DNA from: Neopusillimonas aromaticivorans
Lineage (GTDB): Bacteria; Pseudomonadota; Gammaproteobacteria; Burkholderiales; Burkholderiaceae_B
DNA length: 64,000 nt
Assembly (NCBI RefSeq): GCF_030344915.1
Contig: NZ_CP128233.1
Span: 3,220,570 to 3,284,569, forward strand
Reading direction: 5' to 3'
A program made the translations under genes and the position numbers. The notes under the pieces were generated by a model. It did no database searches. It saw only the letters and a list, made by a program, of their open reading frames with translations, and was not told where the DNA came from. Below are positions 50,073-59,846 of the stretch, one piece after another. The stretch's first letter is position 1. Each line of letters starts with the position of its first letter.

Positions 50073-50901
50073 ATGCTGGGACGTATTGCCATTGATTTAA
50101 CCAAAGACGCCAACCACCTTCGACGCCTGGAAACCACCCTTCGGCTGGCCAAGTCGCACAATGCTGAAGTGGTTGGCATTTATCCCAGCCCCGAACCCAC
50201 CGACTACCTGCGTGACGGCAGCCTCATTCCGCGCGAGCTGACCCAAATGATGTCCACCCACCTCGTTCAAGAGCGCGACGAGGTTGAGGCACTGTTCCAC
50301 AGCAAAGCCAGCGAATTCGGCGTCAAAGCCAGCTGGCGTACCCCAGGGTCTGGCCGAAGAAGTACTGGCCCTGCATGCCCGCTACTGCGACCTGCTGGTC
50401 ATGAGCCAAAACGTCAAACAAACCTCATCACTGCGTCAAAGCATTGCCGAAACCGTTATTACAACGGCGGGCCGACCCGTGCTTATGGTTCCGTACATTG
50501 GTGAACTGAGCCCCATTGGTTCGCGCATTCTGGTTTCCTGGGATCATGGCCGTCGTGCCTCTCGTGCGCTGGCCGATGCCGATCACATCCTGAAAAACGC
50601 TCAGGAAATCGTCATTCTGACCATTGACGAAAAAACCAACAAGCTGGATAACCTTGACATTAATGATGACGATCTCGAGGCTTATTTTGCAGCTAAAGGT
50701 TATGTTGCACCGAAGCGTCTGCGTCTTGACAGTGCCGATGCCGGCATCGGTAATACCATTCTGAATGCCGCCAGCGACCAGGGCTCTGACCTGATCGTCA
50801 TGGGCGCCTACAACCGCAGCCGTATCCGTGAGTGGATGCTGGGCGGCACGTCCAAGACATTGCTCGATTCGATGACTGTACCCATTTTGTTCTCGCACTA
50901 A
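50073..50901 (+). CDS. Universal stress protein, tandem-domain (one-base overcall)
   Basis: About 275 aa with two UspA-like domains. First: MLGRIAIDLTKDANHLRRLE, RYCDLLVMSQ, AGRPVLMVPYIG; second: ILVSWDHGRRASRALADADH and the nucleotide motif DLIVMGAYNRSRIREWMLGG with PILFSH at the end. The frame breaks at C-run 50341-50344; here one base must be removed, giving WRTQGLAEEVLALH. AGGAG lies before ATG 50073; AT-rich upstream region may be a stress promoter. Confidence 0.88.
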
Positions 50902-50950
50902 TCAACGATAACCATCGGGGAGCCACATGCTTTCCCGAGGTTTCGAGCAC

Positions 50951-50984
50951 GATGAAAAGCCCGCCTTGTGCTGGGCTTTTCATC
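50951..50984. terminator. Perfect 12-bp hairpin after the universal stress gene
   Basis: GATGAAAAGCCC (50951-50962) and GGGCTTTTCATC (50973-50984) with a ten-base loop. AAAAGCCC/GGGCTTTT fits a bidirectional terminator between convergent genes. Confidence 0.7.
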
Positions 50985-51047
50985 GCCTGCACGAACACGA
51001 AAAAGAAACAGACAAGACCTTGCTTGCCTTCAAGGGTTGAACAGACA

Positions 51048-52552
51048 CTACAGACTTGCTTGTCCGCCGTGATGGCCACGCCTGGAAAGCAACTGCCGCA
51101 GCACACCGGGAACCTGCCCCGGCAAGTCTTCAGACACAAGGCCAGGACCAAAACCGGTGGCTGCCTGACCATGAATCCAGGTGGCGGCACACGCTGCCTT
51201 GAACGGGCTCATACCCTGAGCCAGCAACCCCGCAATCAACCCGGTCAGGACATCGCCGCTACCCCCGGTGGCCAGCCAGGGCGGCGCATTGGTATTGATC
51301 ACCGCCTGCCCGTCAGGTGCGGCAATAACCGTGTCTGCTCCTTTGAGCAAGACGATCGCGCCCGATTGACGCGCAGCGTCACGCACGCGGGTCAGTTTGT
51401 CGCGGGCGCCCGCCTCGCCGAAAAGGCGAACAAATTCGCCGTCATGTGGCGTCAGAACACACTCATGATTCAAAGCCGACAGGAGTGATTCCGGATGAGA
51501 CCCGAACGATGTAATGGCATCGGCATCGAGCACGACCCGGCGCCCGGTCGCCAAAGCCCACTTGACCTGCTCACGGGTTTGCCCCCTACCCCGGCTCCCG
51601 GCCCCACCAACAGAACGTTTTTACGTGTGTCCGAGAAAATGTCATTCAGACTGGCCATATCGGTATAGGGTGTCACCATGATGCCTTCAAGCGCTGTCGC
51701 ATACACGGCCCACGAAAACACCGGCGCGGCCACGGTAACCAGACCCGCACCCATGCGCGCTGCCGACCGGGCCGCAAGACGTGCGGCACCGGTCATGGTC
51801 TGCCCACCGACCACCAGCACATGCCCTCGATGGTATTTATGCCCTTCGGGCGACGGCCAGGGAAAATCACGCAACCACAGCAACGGATCGTTCTCGTGGG
51901 TGTCGGGTACGATCTGATCGAACACGGTATCCGAAATACCGATGTCAGCCACCACGATGTCACCGCACAGCCGCCGCCCCGGGTAAAGCACATGTCCCGG
52001 CTTTTTACGAAAAAATGTAACGCTTAACTGTGCCGCCACCGCATCTCCATGCGTCTGCCCGGTAGCCCCGTCAACCCCACTGGGTAAATCGATGGCACAA
52101 ACCGGCAACTGACGCCGATGCAGCGCCTGCACGAAACTGGCCACTGGCTCGGCCAGGGCACGCTGCAAACCCGCCCCATAAAGCGCATCAACCACCAGAT
52201 CAGCCTCGTCAAGCAGGCCAACCGACAGCGGATAAACCGGCCCGGACCAAAGGCGCGCATGATGCAGGGCATCAGCTGTCGTTGGAGGACTGCCGTCGGG
52301 CGATGCCACCAGCACCGGCCAGCCCTGTTCATGCAAAAGGCGCGCCACGACGTAGCCATCGCCACCATTGTTGCCCGGCCCGCAAGCCACCAGCACACGG
52401 CACGGCGTAAACCGTTGAGTCATCGCCTGAACAACCGCCTGGCCGGCGGCTTCCATAAGCTGGATGCCCGGCGTGCCGGCCCGAATGGTGGCGGCATCGG
52501 CACGCGCCATTTCAACCGGCGCAAGCACCGCCTTTACATTGTGATTGTCCAT
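51048..52552 (-). CDS. nnr: Bifunctional NAD(P)H-hydrate epimerase / ADP-dependent dehydratase (frame broken once)
   Basis: About 501 aa, repairing hydrated NADH. N-terminal YjeF_N epimerase: GIQLMEAAGQAVVQAM, VACGPGNNGGDGYVVARLLH, AIDLPSGVDGATGQTHGDAV. C-terminal carbohydrate-kinase-like dehydratase: GHVLVVGGQTMTGAARLAA, VVLDADAITSFGSHPESLL, LTPHDGEFVRLFGEA, WLATGGSGDVLTGLIAGLLA. The break at C-run 51582-51586 joins GAGVGGQTREQVKWALATG. Start ATG 52552. Confidence 0.94.
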
Positions 52553-52643
52553 GGTAGTCTGTTGTCTGAATTCACGCGGTAACGCCAATCATAGGGCATA
52601 CGCCTCAACTTGCGTATCCGCGTTTCAACCTGCAGGGACTCCT

Positions 52644-53573
52644 TTGAACTCACCGATTCTTTCCATTCGCAACGTTTCAAAAGTCTATGCCTCGGGGCAT
52701 CAGGCGCTGTATGACATCAACCTGGAAATTCAGCGTGGTGAGATTTTCGCACTGCTCGGCCCGAACGGGGCCGGCAAAACCACGCTGATCAATGGCATCT
52801 GTGGCCTGATCAACCTGACGCATGGCCAGGTCACCATCAACGGGTTTGACCATGTTCGTCATTACCGACAGGCCCGCGCCTGCATTGGCCTGGTTCCACA
52901 AGAGCTTACGGCTGAAGCCTTTGAAAAAGTCTGGAATACCGTCAGCTACAGCCGAGGCCTGTTCGGCAAACGTCCTGATCCGGCATTGATTGAAAAGATT
53001 CTCAAGTCATTGTCACTTTGGGAAAAACGTAACAGCCGCTTGCTGACCTTATCCGGCGGCATGAAGCGTCGTGTCCTGATTGCCAAAGCCCTGTCGCACG
53101 AACCGCCCATACTGTTTCTTGATGAGCCCACCGCCGGCGTGGACGTTGAATTGCGAAAAGGCATGTGGGATGTCATTCGCGAACTCAAGAACAACGGCGT
53201 GACCATCATTCTGACCACGCACTACATTGAAGAGGCCGAAGAAATGGCCGACCGCATTGGCATCATCCGGCAAGGCCGGCTGATTCTGGTGGAAGACAAG
53301 CTCACCCTGATGCAGTCACTCGGCAAGAAAGAACTGGCGCTTGAATTGCAACGCCCTCTGCACGCCCTGCCGGCCGCACTGCAAGATCCGCATATCAGCC
53401 TCTCTGCTGACGGCCGACGGCTGGTTTATACCTACGACAGTCAAACCGGGCAAACCGCCATCGCATCGCTGCTGAGCCGGCTGTACGAGGCAGGCGTGGT
53501 ATACACCGACCTGCAAACGCGACAAAGCTCGCTGGAAGATATTTTTGTCGACCTGATCAAGGAAGATGCATGA
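52644..53573 (+). CDS. ABC-2 exporter ATP-binding protein
   Basis: 309 aa, YadG/NodI-like. Walker A LLGPNGAGKTTLINGICGLI, Q-loop GLVPQELTAEAFEKVWNTVS, signature LLTLSGGMKRRVLIAKALSH, Walker B ILFLDEPTAGVDVELRKGMW, switch His in LTTHYIEEAEEMADR, C-terminal dimer region SSLEDIFVDLIKEDA. I start at TTG 52644 (reads NSPILSIRNVSKVY) with an AGGGA site; longer upstream codons would run into the divergent gene nnr. Its stop overlaps the permease start (ATGA). Confidence 0.92.
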   Translation: MNSPILSIRNVSKVYASGHQALYDINLEIQRGEIFALLGPNGAGKTTLINGICGLINLTHGQVTINGFDHVRHYRQARACIGLVPQELTAEAFEKVWNTVSYSRGLFGKRPDPALIEKILKSLSLWEKRNSRLLTLSGGMKRRVLIAKALSHEPPILFLDEPTAGVDVELRKGMWDVIRELKNNGVTIILTTHYIEEAEEMADRIGIIRQGRLILVEDKLTLMQSLGKKELALELQRPLHALPAALQDPHISLSADGRRLVYTYDSQTGQTAIASLLSRLYEAGVVYTDLQTRQSSLEDIFVDLIKEDA

Positions 53574-54330
53574 ACCTGCAAGCCATTCGTGCCATTTACC
53601 TGTTTGAAATGTACCGGCTGCGCCGCAACCTGTCGCAAAGCCTGATTGCACCCGTCTTGTCGACATCGCTGTATTTCGTGGTGTTCGGGTCGGCCATTGG
53701 CAGCCGCATGCAGGATATTGACGGGGTAAATTACGGCGCCTTCATCGTACCCGGGCTGATCATGCTGTCGGTACTGACGCAAAGCATCTCGAACGCGTCG
53801 TTCAGCATTTACTTTCCACGCTTCACCGGCACCATTTATGAGTTGCTATCAGCGCCGGTGTCTTATCTGGAAATTCTGGCAGGTTATGTCGGCGCCGCCG
53901 CCAGCAAGTCGTTGCTGCTGGCGCTGATCATCCTGGGCACCGCTGCATTTTTTGTGCCCTTGCAAATTCAGCACCCGGCCTGGATGCTGGTTTTCCTGGT
54001 GCTGACCGCCCTGACCTTCAGCCTGTTCGGGTTCATCATCGGCGTCTGGGCCGACAGCTTCGAAAGCCTGCAAATCGTGCCGCTACTGATTGTGACCCCC
54101 TGACGTTCCTGGGCGGCAGCTTTTACGCCATTTCCATGCTGCCGCCATTCTGGCAGGCCGTCAGTCTGTTGAACCCGGTGGTCTACCTGATCAGCGGCTT
54201 TCGCTGGAGCTTTTATGGCAGTGCCGATGTGAGCCTGGCCACCAGCCTTGGGGTGACATTGGCAATACTGATGGTCTGCATGGGCATTGTGGCCTGGATC
54301 TTCAAGACCGGATACCGGTTGCGGCAATAG
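53570..54330 (+). CDS. ABC-2 type permease (frame broken once)
   Basis: Inner-membrane partner, about 253 aa, YadH/NodJ type. Starts MNLQAIRAIYLFEMYRLRRN; six segments including APVLSTSLYFVVFGSAIG and YGAFIVPGLIMLSVLTQSIS, FSLFGFIIGVWADSFESLQI. The raw frame stops at 54103 after LLIVTP; one extra C in the run 54096-54100 continues as PLTFLGGSFYAISMLPPFWQ, the conserved ABC-2 signature, to TAG at 54330. Substrate unknown. Confidence 0.92.
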
Positions 54331-54418
54331 CAACAGACCCTAAGCCACTACATGTCAAATGCGCCAAAACTGCTTATTACGCAAGCGCACACCCGCTACG
54401 CACCTGGTAAATCACAGA

Positions 54419-54901
54419 TCAGTCACGAAAATTGTTGAATTGCAGCGGCAGATCGACCTCTTGCTGGCGCAACAAGGCAATGGCCGCTTGCAAATCGTCA
54501 CGCTTCTTGCCGGTAACCCGCAGTTTTTCGCCGTTGATCTGGGTTTCAACCTTGAGCTTGGCCGCCTTGACGGCAGCGATCAGCTTCTTGGACACCGCTT
54601 GCTCAATCCCCTGGCGAACCGTGATTTTCTGGCGGGCGCCTGCCACGTTTTCCAGTAAATCGCCCTCTTCCAGACAACGCACGTCAATACCGCGAGCCGA
54701 CAGGCGGCCACGCAAAATATCGAGCATCTGGCGTAACTGGAAGGGACTGGGTGCGATTTGTGTCACCACATACCCTTCCAGCTCAAACGAGGCATTGCTG
54801 CCCTTGAAGTCAAAGCGGGTGGACAGCTCACGGTTGGCCTGATCCACCGCATTGGACAATTCGTGCTTGTCGACTTCCGAGACGACATCAAATGAAGGCA
54901 T
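54419..54901 (-). CDS. YajQ family nucleotide-binding protein
   Basis: 160 aa, intact. MPSFDVVSEVDKHELSNAVD, STRFDFKGSNASFELEGYVV and RVTGKKRDDLQAAIALLRQQ are the UPF0234 signature. Some members bind cyclic-di-GMP or tRNA; a function here is not assigned. Convergent with the ABC-2 permease. Confidence 0.94.
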   Translation of the reverse strand: MPSFDVVSEVDKHELSNAVDQANRELSTRFDFKGSNASFELEGYVVTQIAPSPFQLRQMLDILRGRLSARGIDVRCLEEGDLLENVAGARQKITVRQGIEQAVSKKLIAAVKAAKLKVETQINGEKLRVTGKKRDDLQAAIALLRQQEVDLPLQFNNFRD

Positions 54902-54919
54902 GACGAGTTTCCTTGAAAA

Positions 54920-55645
54920 TTAAAACAAACCGAATAACGCCAGCACCAGCGGCACCGCCAGTGCCGTTGCAATGCCGTTCAGACATAACCCCAGTGCCGA
55001 AAAGGCCCCGTTGGTTTCACCCACCTGAATCGCTTTGGCCGTGCCAATCGCGTGCGCTGATAACCCTTTGGTAAACCCGTGAATGACCGGGTCAGAGATT
55101 TTCAGAAATTTAAGCACTGGACCGGTCAAGACCGCACCAGCAATACCGGTAATACCCACGGCCACCGTCGTCAGTGACGGAACCCCGCCTGTCAGTGCCG
55201 CCACCTCGACGGCAATGGGCATGGTGGCGGATTTTGGCGCCAGGGACAATAGGGTGTCTGTCGATGCACCAAACAGCCAGGCAATACCCAACGCCGACAA
55301 AATCGCAGTGAAGCACCCCACCACCAGCGCCACACCGATGGGCTTCCAGAGGTGCCTGAGCCGGGGCAACTGCGTATACAACGGTACGGCCAGTGCCACG
55401 GTTGCCGGACCAATCAGGAACATGAAAAAACGGGTACCTTGCTCGTAGGCAGCATAGGGTGTACCCGTCAGCAGCAAAACACCCACAATCACGACAACCG
55501 AGGTCAATACCGGCAACAGCGCCGGGTGACTGCCCGCCCGCTTGTACAGCGTCAGGGCGGCAATATACACCAGCAGTGTAAACGTGATCCAGACCACCGG
55601 CTCGGCCTGCAGCTGGCTCCAGACCTCGGCAAAAGCCTGTTTCAT
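54920..55645 (-). CDS. lrgB: LrgB-family (holin-antiholin / glycolate permease-like) membrane protein
   Basis: 241 aa with about six segments. AGSHPALLPVLTSVVVIVGV, GTRFFMFLIGPATVALAVPL, LLSLAPKSATMPIAVEVAAL and GLSAHAIGTAKAIQVGE are LrgB motifs (the last is diagnostic). Start ATG 55645 overlaps the lrgA stop. With LrgA it is linked to cell lysis control or to export of small acids. Intact. Confidence 0.93.
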   Translation of the reverse strand: MKQAFAEVWSQLQAEPVVWITFTLLVYIAALTLYKRAGSHPALLPVLTSVVVIVGVLLLTGTPYAAYEQGTRFFMFLIGPATVALAVPLYTQLPRLRHLWKPIGVALVVGCFTAILSALGIAWLFGASTDTLLSLAPKSATMPIAVEVAALTGGVPSLTTVAVGITGIAGAVLTGPVLKFLKISDPVIHGFTKGLSAHAIGTAKAIQVGETNGAFSALGLCLNGIATALAVPLVLALFGLF

Positions 55646-56001
55646 GACTTTTCCCCTTGCTGACGCTTCATCATCCAGGACAAGGTTAACGCCGTAACCG
55701 CGATGGTGATGACGGTACCCGCAACGCAGGCGAGCAGAAACGGCAACCACTCATGCGCCAACCGCTCGAAATGCAGCATGATGCCGGCGACAGCCGGAAT
55801 GAACAACAGCATCAGGTGCTGCAAGACATGACGCGCCGTATCGCGCAGCGCGGCGGGCAGGCGGCCGAGCCACACCAGCCCGCCAAACAGGGCGAGCAAG
55901 CCAATCAAGGCCCCCGGTATGGGCAACCCCGTCATGCGTACAAACACTTCGCCCACCAGCTGCAAAACAAGCAGTACAGCGACAACACACAAAACAGGCA
56001 T
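55642..56001 (-). CDS. lrgA: LrgA-family membrane protein
   Basis: 119 aa with four membrane segments: LCVVAVLLVLQLVGEVFVRM, GLPIPGALIGLLALFGGLVW (the signature PIPG), LMLLFIPAVAGIMLHFERL and a last segment ending TLSWMMKR. ATG 56001 is preferred to 56040, as hydrophobic sequence begins at once. Overlaps lrgB by four bases. Intact. Confidence 0.92.
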   Translation of the reverse strand: MPVLCVVAVLLVLQLVGEVFVRMTGLPIPGALIGLLALFGGLVWLGRLPAALRDTARHVLQHLMLLFIPAVAGIMLHFERLAHEWLPFLLACVAGTVITIAVTALTLSWMMKRQQGEKS

Positions 56002-56247
56002 TCTGGGTTTCTCCTGGATTAACGAATGGTGAGAACGCAAGGTGACGGCACTGCACAGCCTGGAAAATCAGACAATACCGCACGCCCCGTTAAGGAAAAG
56101 GTCAGATGGCAAACGTTACAATGGCCGAAGCACCACAAGCAACCGCCCGTCTGCGACTCGCGCCATCCGGCCTGCCTGTACCCCAACGGTTCAGCCCATA
56201 CATGCCCGTCAACGCCGAACCCGTCCAACTTACCTAAAGCACTGCAC

Positions 56248-57469
56248 GTGTCCGCACAAACCTCTGAATTCAGTCTTCGCAAAATTGCTGTAGCCGCCTT
56301 CGGCCCGTCAATCCTGTTCGGCATCGGCGAAGGCGCCATTTACCCGGTCATTGCCCTGACGGCCCGCGAACTGGGCGCCTCATTGGCGCTAGCCGGGTTA
56401 ATCGTCGCCCTGTTGGCTATCGGCTCTTTGATCAACAATATTCCTGCCGCCCTGGCTACCGCCCGCTGGGGTGAGCGTCGCGCCATGGTCGGTGCCGCCA
56501 TTTTAAGCGCGTTCGGACTACTGGCTTGCCTGCTTGCACCCAATACGTGGGTGCTCGCCATCGGCGTGCTGATCATTGGCATGGCAAACTCCGTCTTCTT
56601 GCTGGCCCGTCAAACCTACCTGACCGAAGCCGTACCAATACACATGCGCGCACGGGCACTGTCCACGCTGGGCGGAACGACGCGTATCGGCCTGTTCATC
56701 GGCCCGTTTGCCGGTGCCGGCCTGATGTACTTCGTGGGGTTGCCGGGTGCCTATGGTGTGGCGATGATTGCCATGATCGGGGCCGGAGCACTGGCCTTCT
56801 TTATCCCGGACACTGGAAGCCAAGTCGCAACAGACCAAGGGCTCTTCAGGGGCAGCCAACCCGTCCGGCGAACCCAACCCGGGTATGCTGTCAATCGCGC
56901 GAGCTCATTCGACGACGTTCATGACATTAGGTCTGGGCTGCCTGCTGGTGATGGCCATACGTTCATGCCGCCAGGTTGTGATCCCGTTATGGGCTGTACA
57001 TATTGGGGTCGATGCCACAACGACAGCGGTCGTCTACGGTCTGATGGGCGCGGTCGACATGCTGTTGTTCTACCCTGCCGGCAAGCTGATGGACCACAAA
57101 GGTCGTCTTTCGATTGCGCTACCCTCGATGCTGATCATGGGCAGCATGCTGCTTCTGATGCCATTTGCCGAAAGCCTGACCGCCTTTGTGATCGTCAGCA
57201 TGATTCTCGGCTTTGGCAACGGCATCGGGTCGGGTCTGATCATGACAATTGGTGCCGACGCCTCGCCCGCCCACGGACGACGCCATTTTCTTGGGCTGTG
57301 GCGGCTGCTGTCGGATATCGGGGGTAGTGGCGGGCCACTTTTGCTGTCTGGCCTTACCGCGCTGGTTTCGTTGGGCGCCGGCATTGCCACGATTGGCGGC
57401 CTGGGCTTTGCAGCGGCCTGGGTGTTCTGGCGATGGCTGCCAAGGCCAACCGACCGCGCAACACCCTGA
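56248..57469 (+). CDS. Major facilitator superfamily transporter (one-base overcall)
   Basis: Inner-membrane MFS permease, about 406 aa. Starts at GTG 56248 (SAQTSEFSLRKIAVAAFGPS). TM segments include ASLALAGLIVALLAIGSLIN, with RWGERRAMVGAAIL as the A-like motif between TM2 and TM3, and IHMRARALSTLGGTTRIGLF (Bcr/CflA-like). Near 56810 the frame changes by one surplus base, giving IPTLEAKSQQTKGSSG, a polar central loop, then the second half from TTFMTLGLGCLLVMAIRSCR. Substrate unknown. Confidence 0.85.
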
Positions 57470-57664
57470 AAAGAACCATCTTCTTGTCAGTGCCGGCAAT
57501 CGCTTGATCGCATTGAAGGTATACCCCGATCAGGTCAACGTCGTATTCCAACCTGTTTTACACCGTGCGTCATGACATCTACCCATGTCGCATGACGTCG
57601 CGGTGTACTATGTGCCCGATCATTCCAGCCCTGCTTTTAACTCTTTTATTGTCCGAGACACTCC

Positions 57665-57855
57665 ATGCGTTTACTGATTGCCCTTATTTTGCCCTGGCTG
57701 ACTTTTTCACTATCGGCCGACCATTTGCAGGCTTGATCTGCCTGATTCTGCAAATCACACTGATCGGCTGGATACCAGCAACCATCTGGGCGGTGTATGC
57801 ACTAAGCCAGTACAAAACAGACAAAAAAATCGAAAAGGCGCTTGGACAGCGCTGA
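57665..57855 (+). CDS. Pmp3/YqaE-family small membrane protein (frame broken once)
   Basis: 63 residues after adding one T to the run 57703-57707: MRLLIALILPWLTFFTIGRP then FAGLICLILQITLIGWIPAT and IWAVYALSQYKTDKKIEKAL. This is the UPF0057 proteolipid family with two membrane segments and the GWIPATIWA motif; members respond to salt and membrane stress. The raw sequence hides it within a longer meaningless frame from 57565. Confidence 0.85.
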
Positions 57856-57862
57856 TTTCCAG

Positions 57863-57891
57863 GCACAGGCACTAGATGCCCATGCCTGTGC
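57863..57891. terminator. Hairpin between the Pmp3-like gene and ddh
   Basis: GCACAGGCA (57863-57871) and TGCCTGTGC (57883-57891) with an 11-base loop between convergent genes. There is no U tract on either side, so terminator function is weakly supported. Confidence 0.4.
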
Positions 57892-57896
57892 ATTCC

Positions 57897-58882
57897 TTAA
57901 AGCAACTCTTTGCGCAGTTCTGCAGCACTTTTCGGCGATAGCAAGCCTGGCGCAATATCCAGCACTGACATGGCACCCACAGCACCTTGCTGACGCAGAC
58001 GATAGGCCGCCCGCGCATAGGCCACAAGCACGCTGGCCGTGAACTCGGGGTTGCTGCCCAGCTTCAGGCCAAACTCCATGATTTGCGCACTGTCGGTACC
58101 CGTTGTACCGCTACGGATCACAAACCCGCCATGCGGCATCGCCCCATGGTCACGCGCCAGTTCTTGGGCAGTGATGAAGTTTACGGTAGTGTCGTAATCG
58201 GCAAAGTAGTCAGGCATGGTGACGATGGCTTCCCTGACTGCATTCGCGTCAGCCCCGGCTTCGAGCACGACATGACACTCGCGGACATGCTTTTCACGTG
58301 TTTCAAGCACAGGACGCGTACCACTGCGAACTTTCTCGATGGCCTCTGGCGAGGAATCGTGTACTGCACGGCCCCTGCCACACCCGGTACCCGGCGCACT
58401 GCATCTGAATGCCCCTGGCTCAAGCCTTTGCCCCAGAATGTGTAGGTTGCCCCTTCAGGCAAAATGGCTTCGCCGTACAGGCGGTTGATTGAAAACAGGC
58501 CCGGGTCCCAACCTACCGAAATGACGGCAACGCGCTGCCCCGACTGTGCCGCCGCATCAACCGCTGCAAAATACTCAGGCACTTTGGCATGGGTATCGAA
58601 ACTGTCAACCGTGTTGAACAAAGCGGCCAGTTGGGGCCCTTGCTCGGGAAGATCCGCTTTCGAACCACCACACAAAATAAGCACATCGACGGCATCGACA
58701 AACTCTGCAACCCGGTCCAGGGGATAGACGGGTACGCCGGTACTTTGAATGATGAGTTTGCCGGGGTCACGCCGGGTGAAGACACCAACGAGCTCCATGT
58801 CGGGCGCACGGTCAAGGGCCGATTCAACGCCGCGCCCCAGATTGCCATAGCCCGCAATGGCGATCCTGATCTTGCTGTTCAT
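57897..58882 (-). CDS. ddh: meso-Diaminopimelate D-dehydrogenase (frame broken once)
   Basis: NADPH-dependent enzyme of about 328 aa that makes meso-DAP from tetrahydrodipicolinate in one step, or runs in reverse. Rossmann IAIAGYGNLGRGVESAL, LILCGGSKADLPEQGPQLAA, DSFDTHAKVPEYFAAVDAAA, ISVGWDPGLFSINRLYGEAI, SQGHSDAVRRVPGV and MPHGGFVIRSGTTG. The break at GG 58353-58354 joins YTIPSPEAIEKVRSG. Start ATG 58882. The pathway coexists in some bacteria with the usual Dap pathway. Confidence 0.93.
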
Positions 58883-58960
58883 AGTAAAGTGAAATCCATA
58901 GTGAGTTATTGCAAGGCCGGCATGCAAGGCCGACCGCTGGACTGATTGTAAATCGAGACC

Positions 58961-59715
58961 CTAAAGCAAGCAGATCACCCGCTTCAGAATACCGGCAGAA
59001 TACTGGCTGGCCACATGCGCCAGAAAACTGTTGAAGTCGTGGCTGGCCTCATCATCTGCCCGGTCGGAAACCGTTCTGATGATGGCAAAAGGGGTGCCGT
59101 ACTCATGACAAATCTGCGCTACAGCCGCCCCTTCCATTTCAACGCACACCACATCGGGTAACGTGTCTCGCAACGCCTGGGCCGCCGCCGCACTGCTGAC
59201 AAACTGGTCACCGCTTGCAATCAACCCGGTATGCACATTGGGTGCTGACAGATTGAACGCCTGCCGCGTCGCCACGGAAATGTCCTTCTCCCAGTCAAGG
59301 GCAAGGTAATCACGCGCTGCCTTCTCCAGCAAATGGCTCAGCCCATGGTCGGCGTCGATCCGGCTCAGGGCCAGCAGCGGTATTTCATGACGCGGAAACA
59401 AGGGGCTTGCATCCAGATCGTGATGCAGCAACGATGAGCCGACCACGACATCACCCACACGGGCATTCCCGGCAATACCGCCCGCCAACCCGGCAAACAC
59501 GACACGGTCGACACCGAATTCCCGTATCAGGGTTACCGTTGTGGCCGCCGCCGCGACTTTGCCCATGCGGGCCAGCACGACCACACACGGCCGCCCGTAC
59601 AGCACCCCTGGTGATAGTCGCGCATGCCGATACGCGTGACGGTCACAGACCCCATTTTTTCAAGCAAGGCGGCAATTTCGCCATGCACGGCGGCCATGAT
59701 GCCGATACGTTGCAT
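58961..59715 (-). CDS. mtnN: 5'-Methylthioadenosine/S-adenosylhomocysteine nucleosidase (frame broken once)
   Basis: About 251 aa, PNP/UDP phosphorylase fold. IGIMAAVHGEIAALLEKMG, VVFAGLAGGIAGNARVGDVV, ASGDQFVSS, CVEMEGAAVAQICHEYGTPF with catalytic Glu, and RTVSDRADDEA with Asp. The break at C-run 59605-59608 joins YHQGVLYGRPCVVVLARMGK. Recycles MTA and SAH and so affects methionine salvage and quorum signals. Confidence 0.92.
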
Positions 59716-59846
59716 TCCGTCCCCTTTGATAGATCCGGCAGAAACGCGCGGATTCAGTGATTATAGGTTCATGCGGTTGTCACTCTGCGAGATCATTCTG
59801 ATCACACTCCACTTCAGGCTGGAGAACCCTCTCTTGCGCGCCCTGA

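Noticed and set aside
59716..59846. An attachment site or tRNA fragment next to the recombinase.
   Set aside because: No tRNA-like sequence and no direct repeat shared with the other flank could be recognised.
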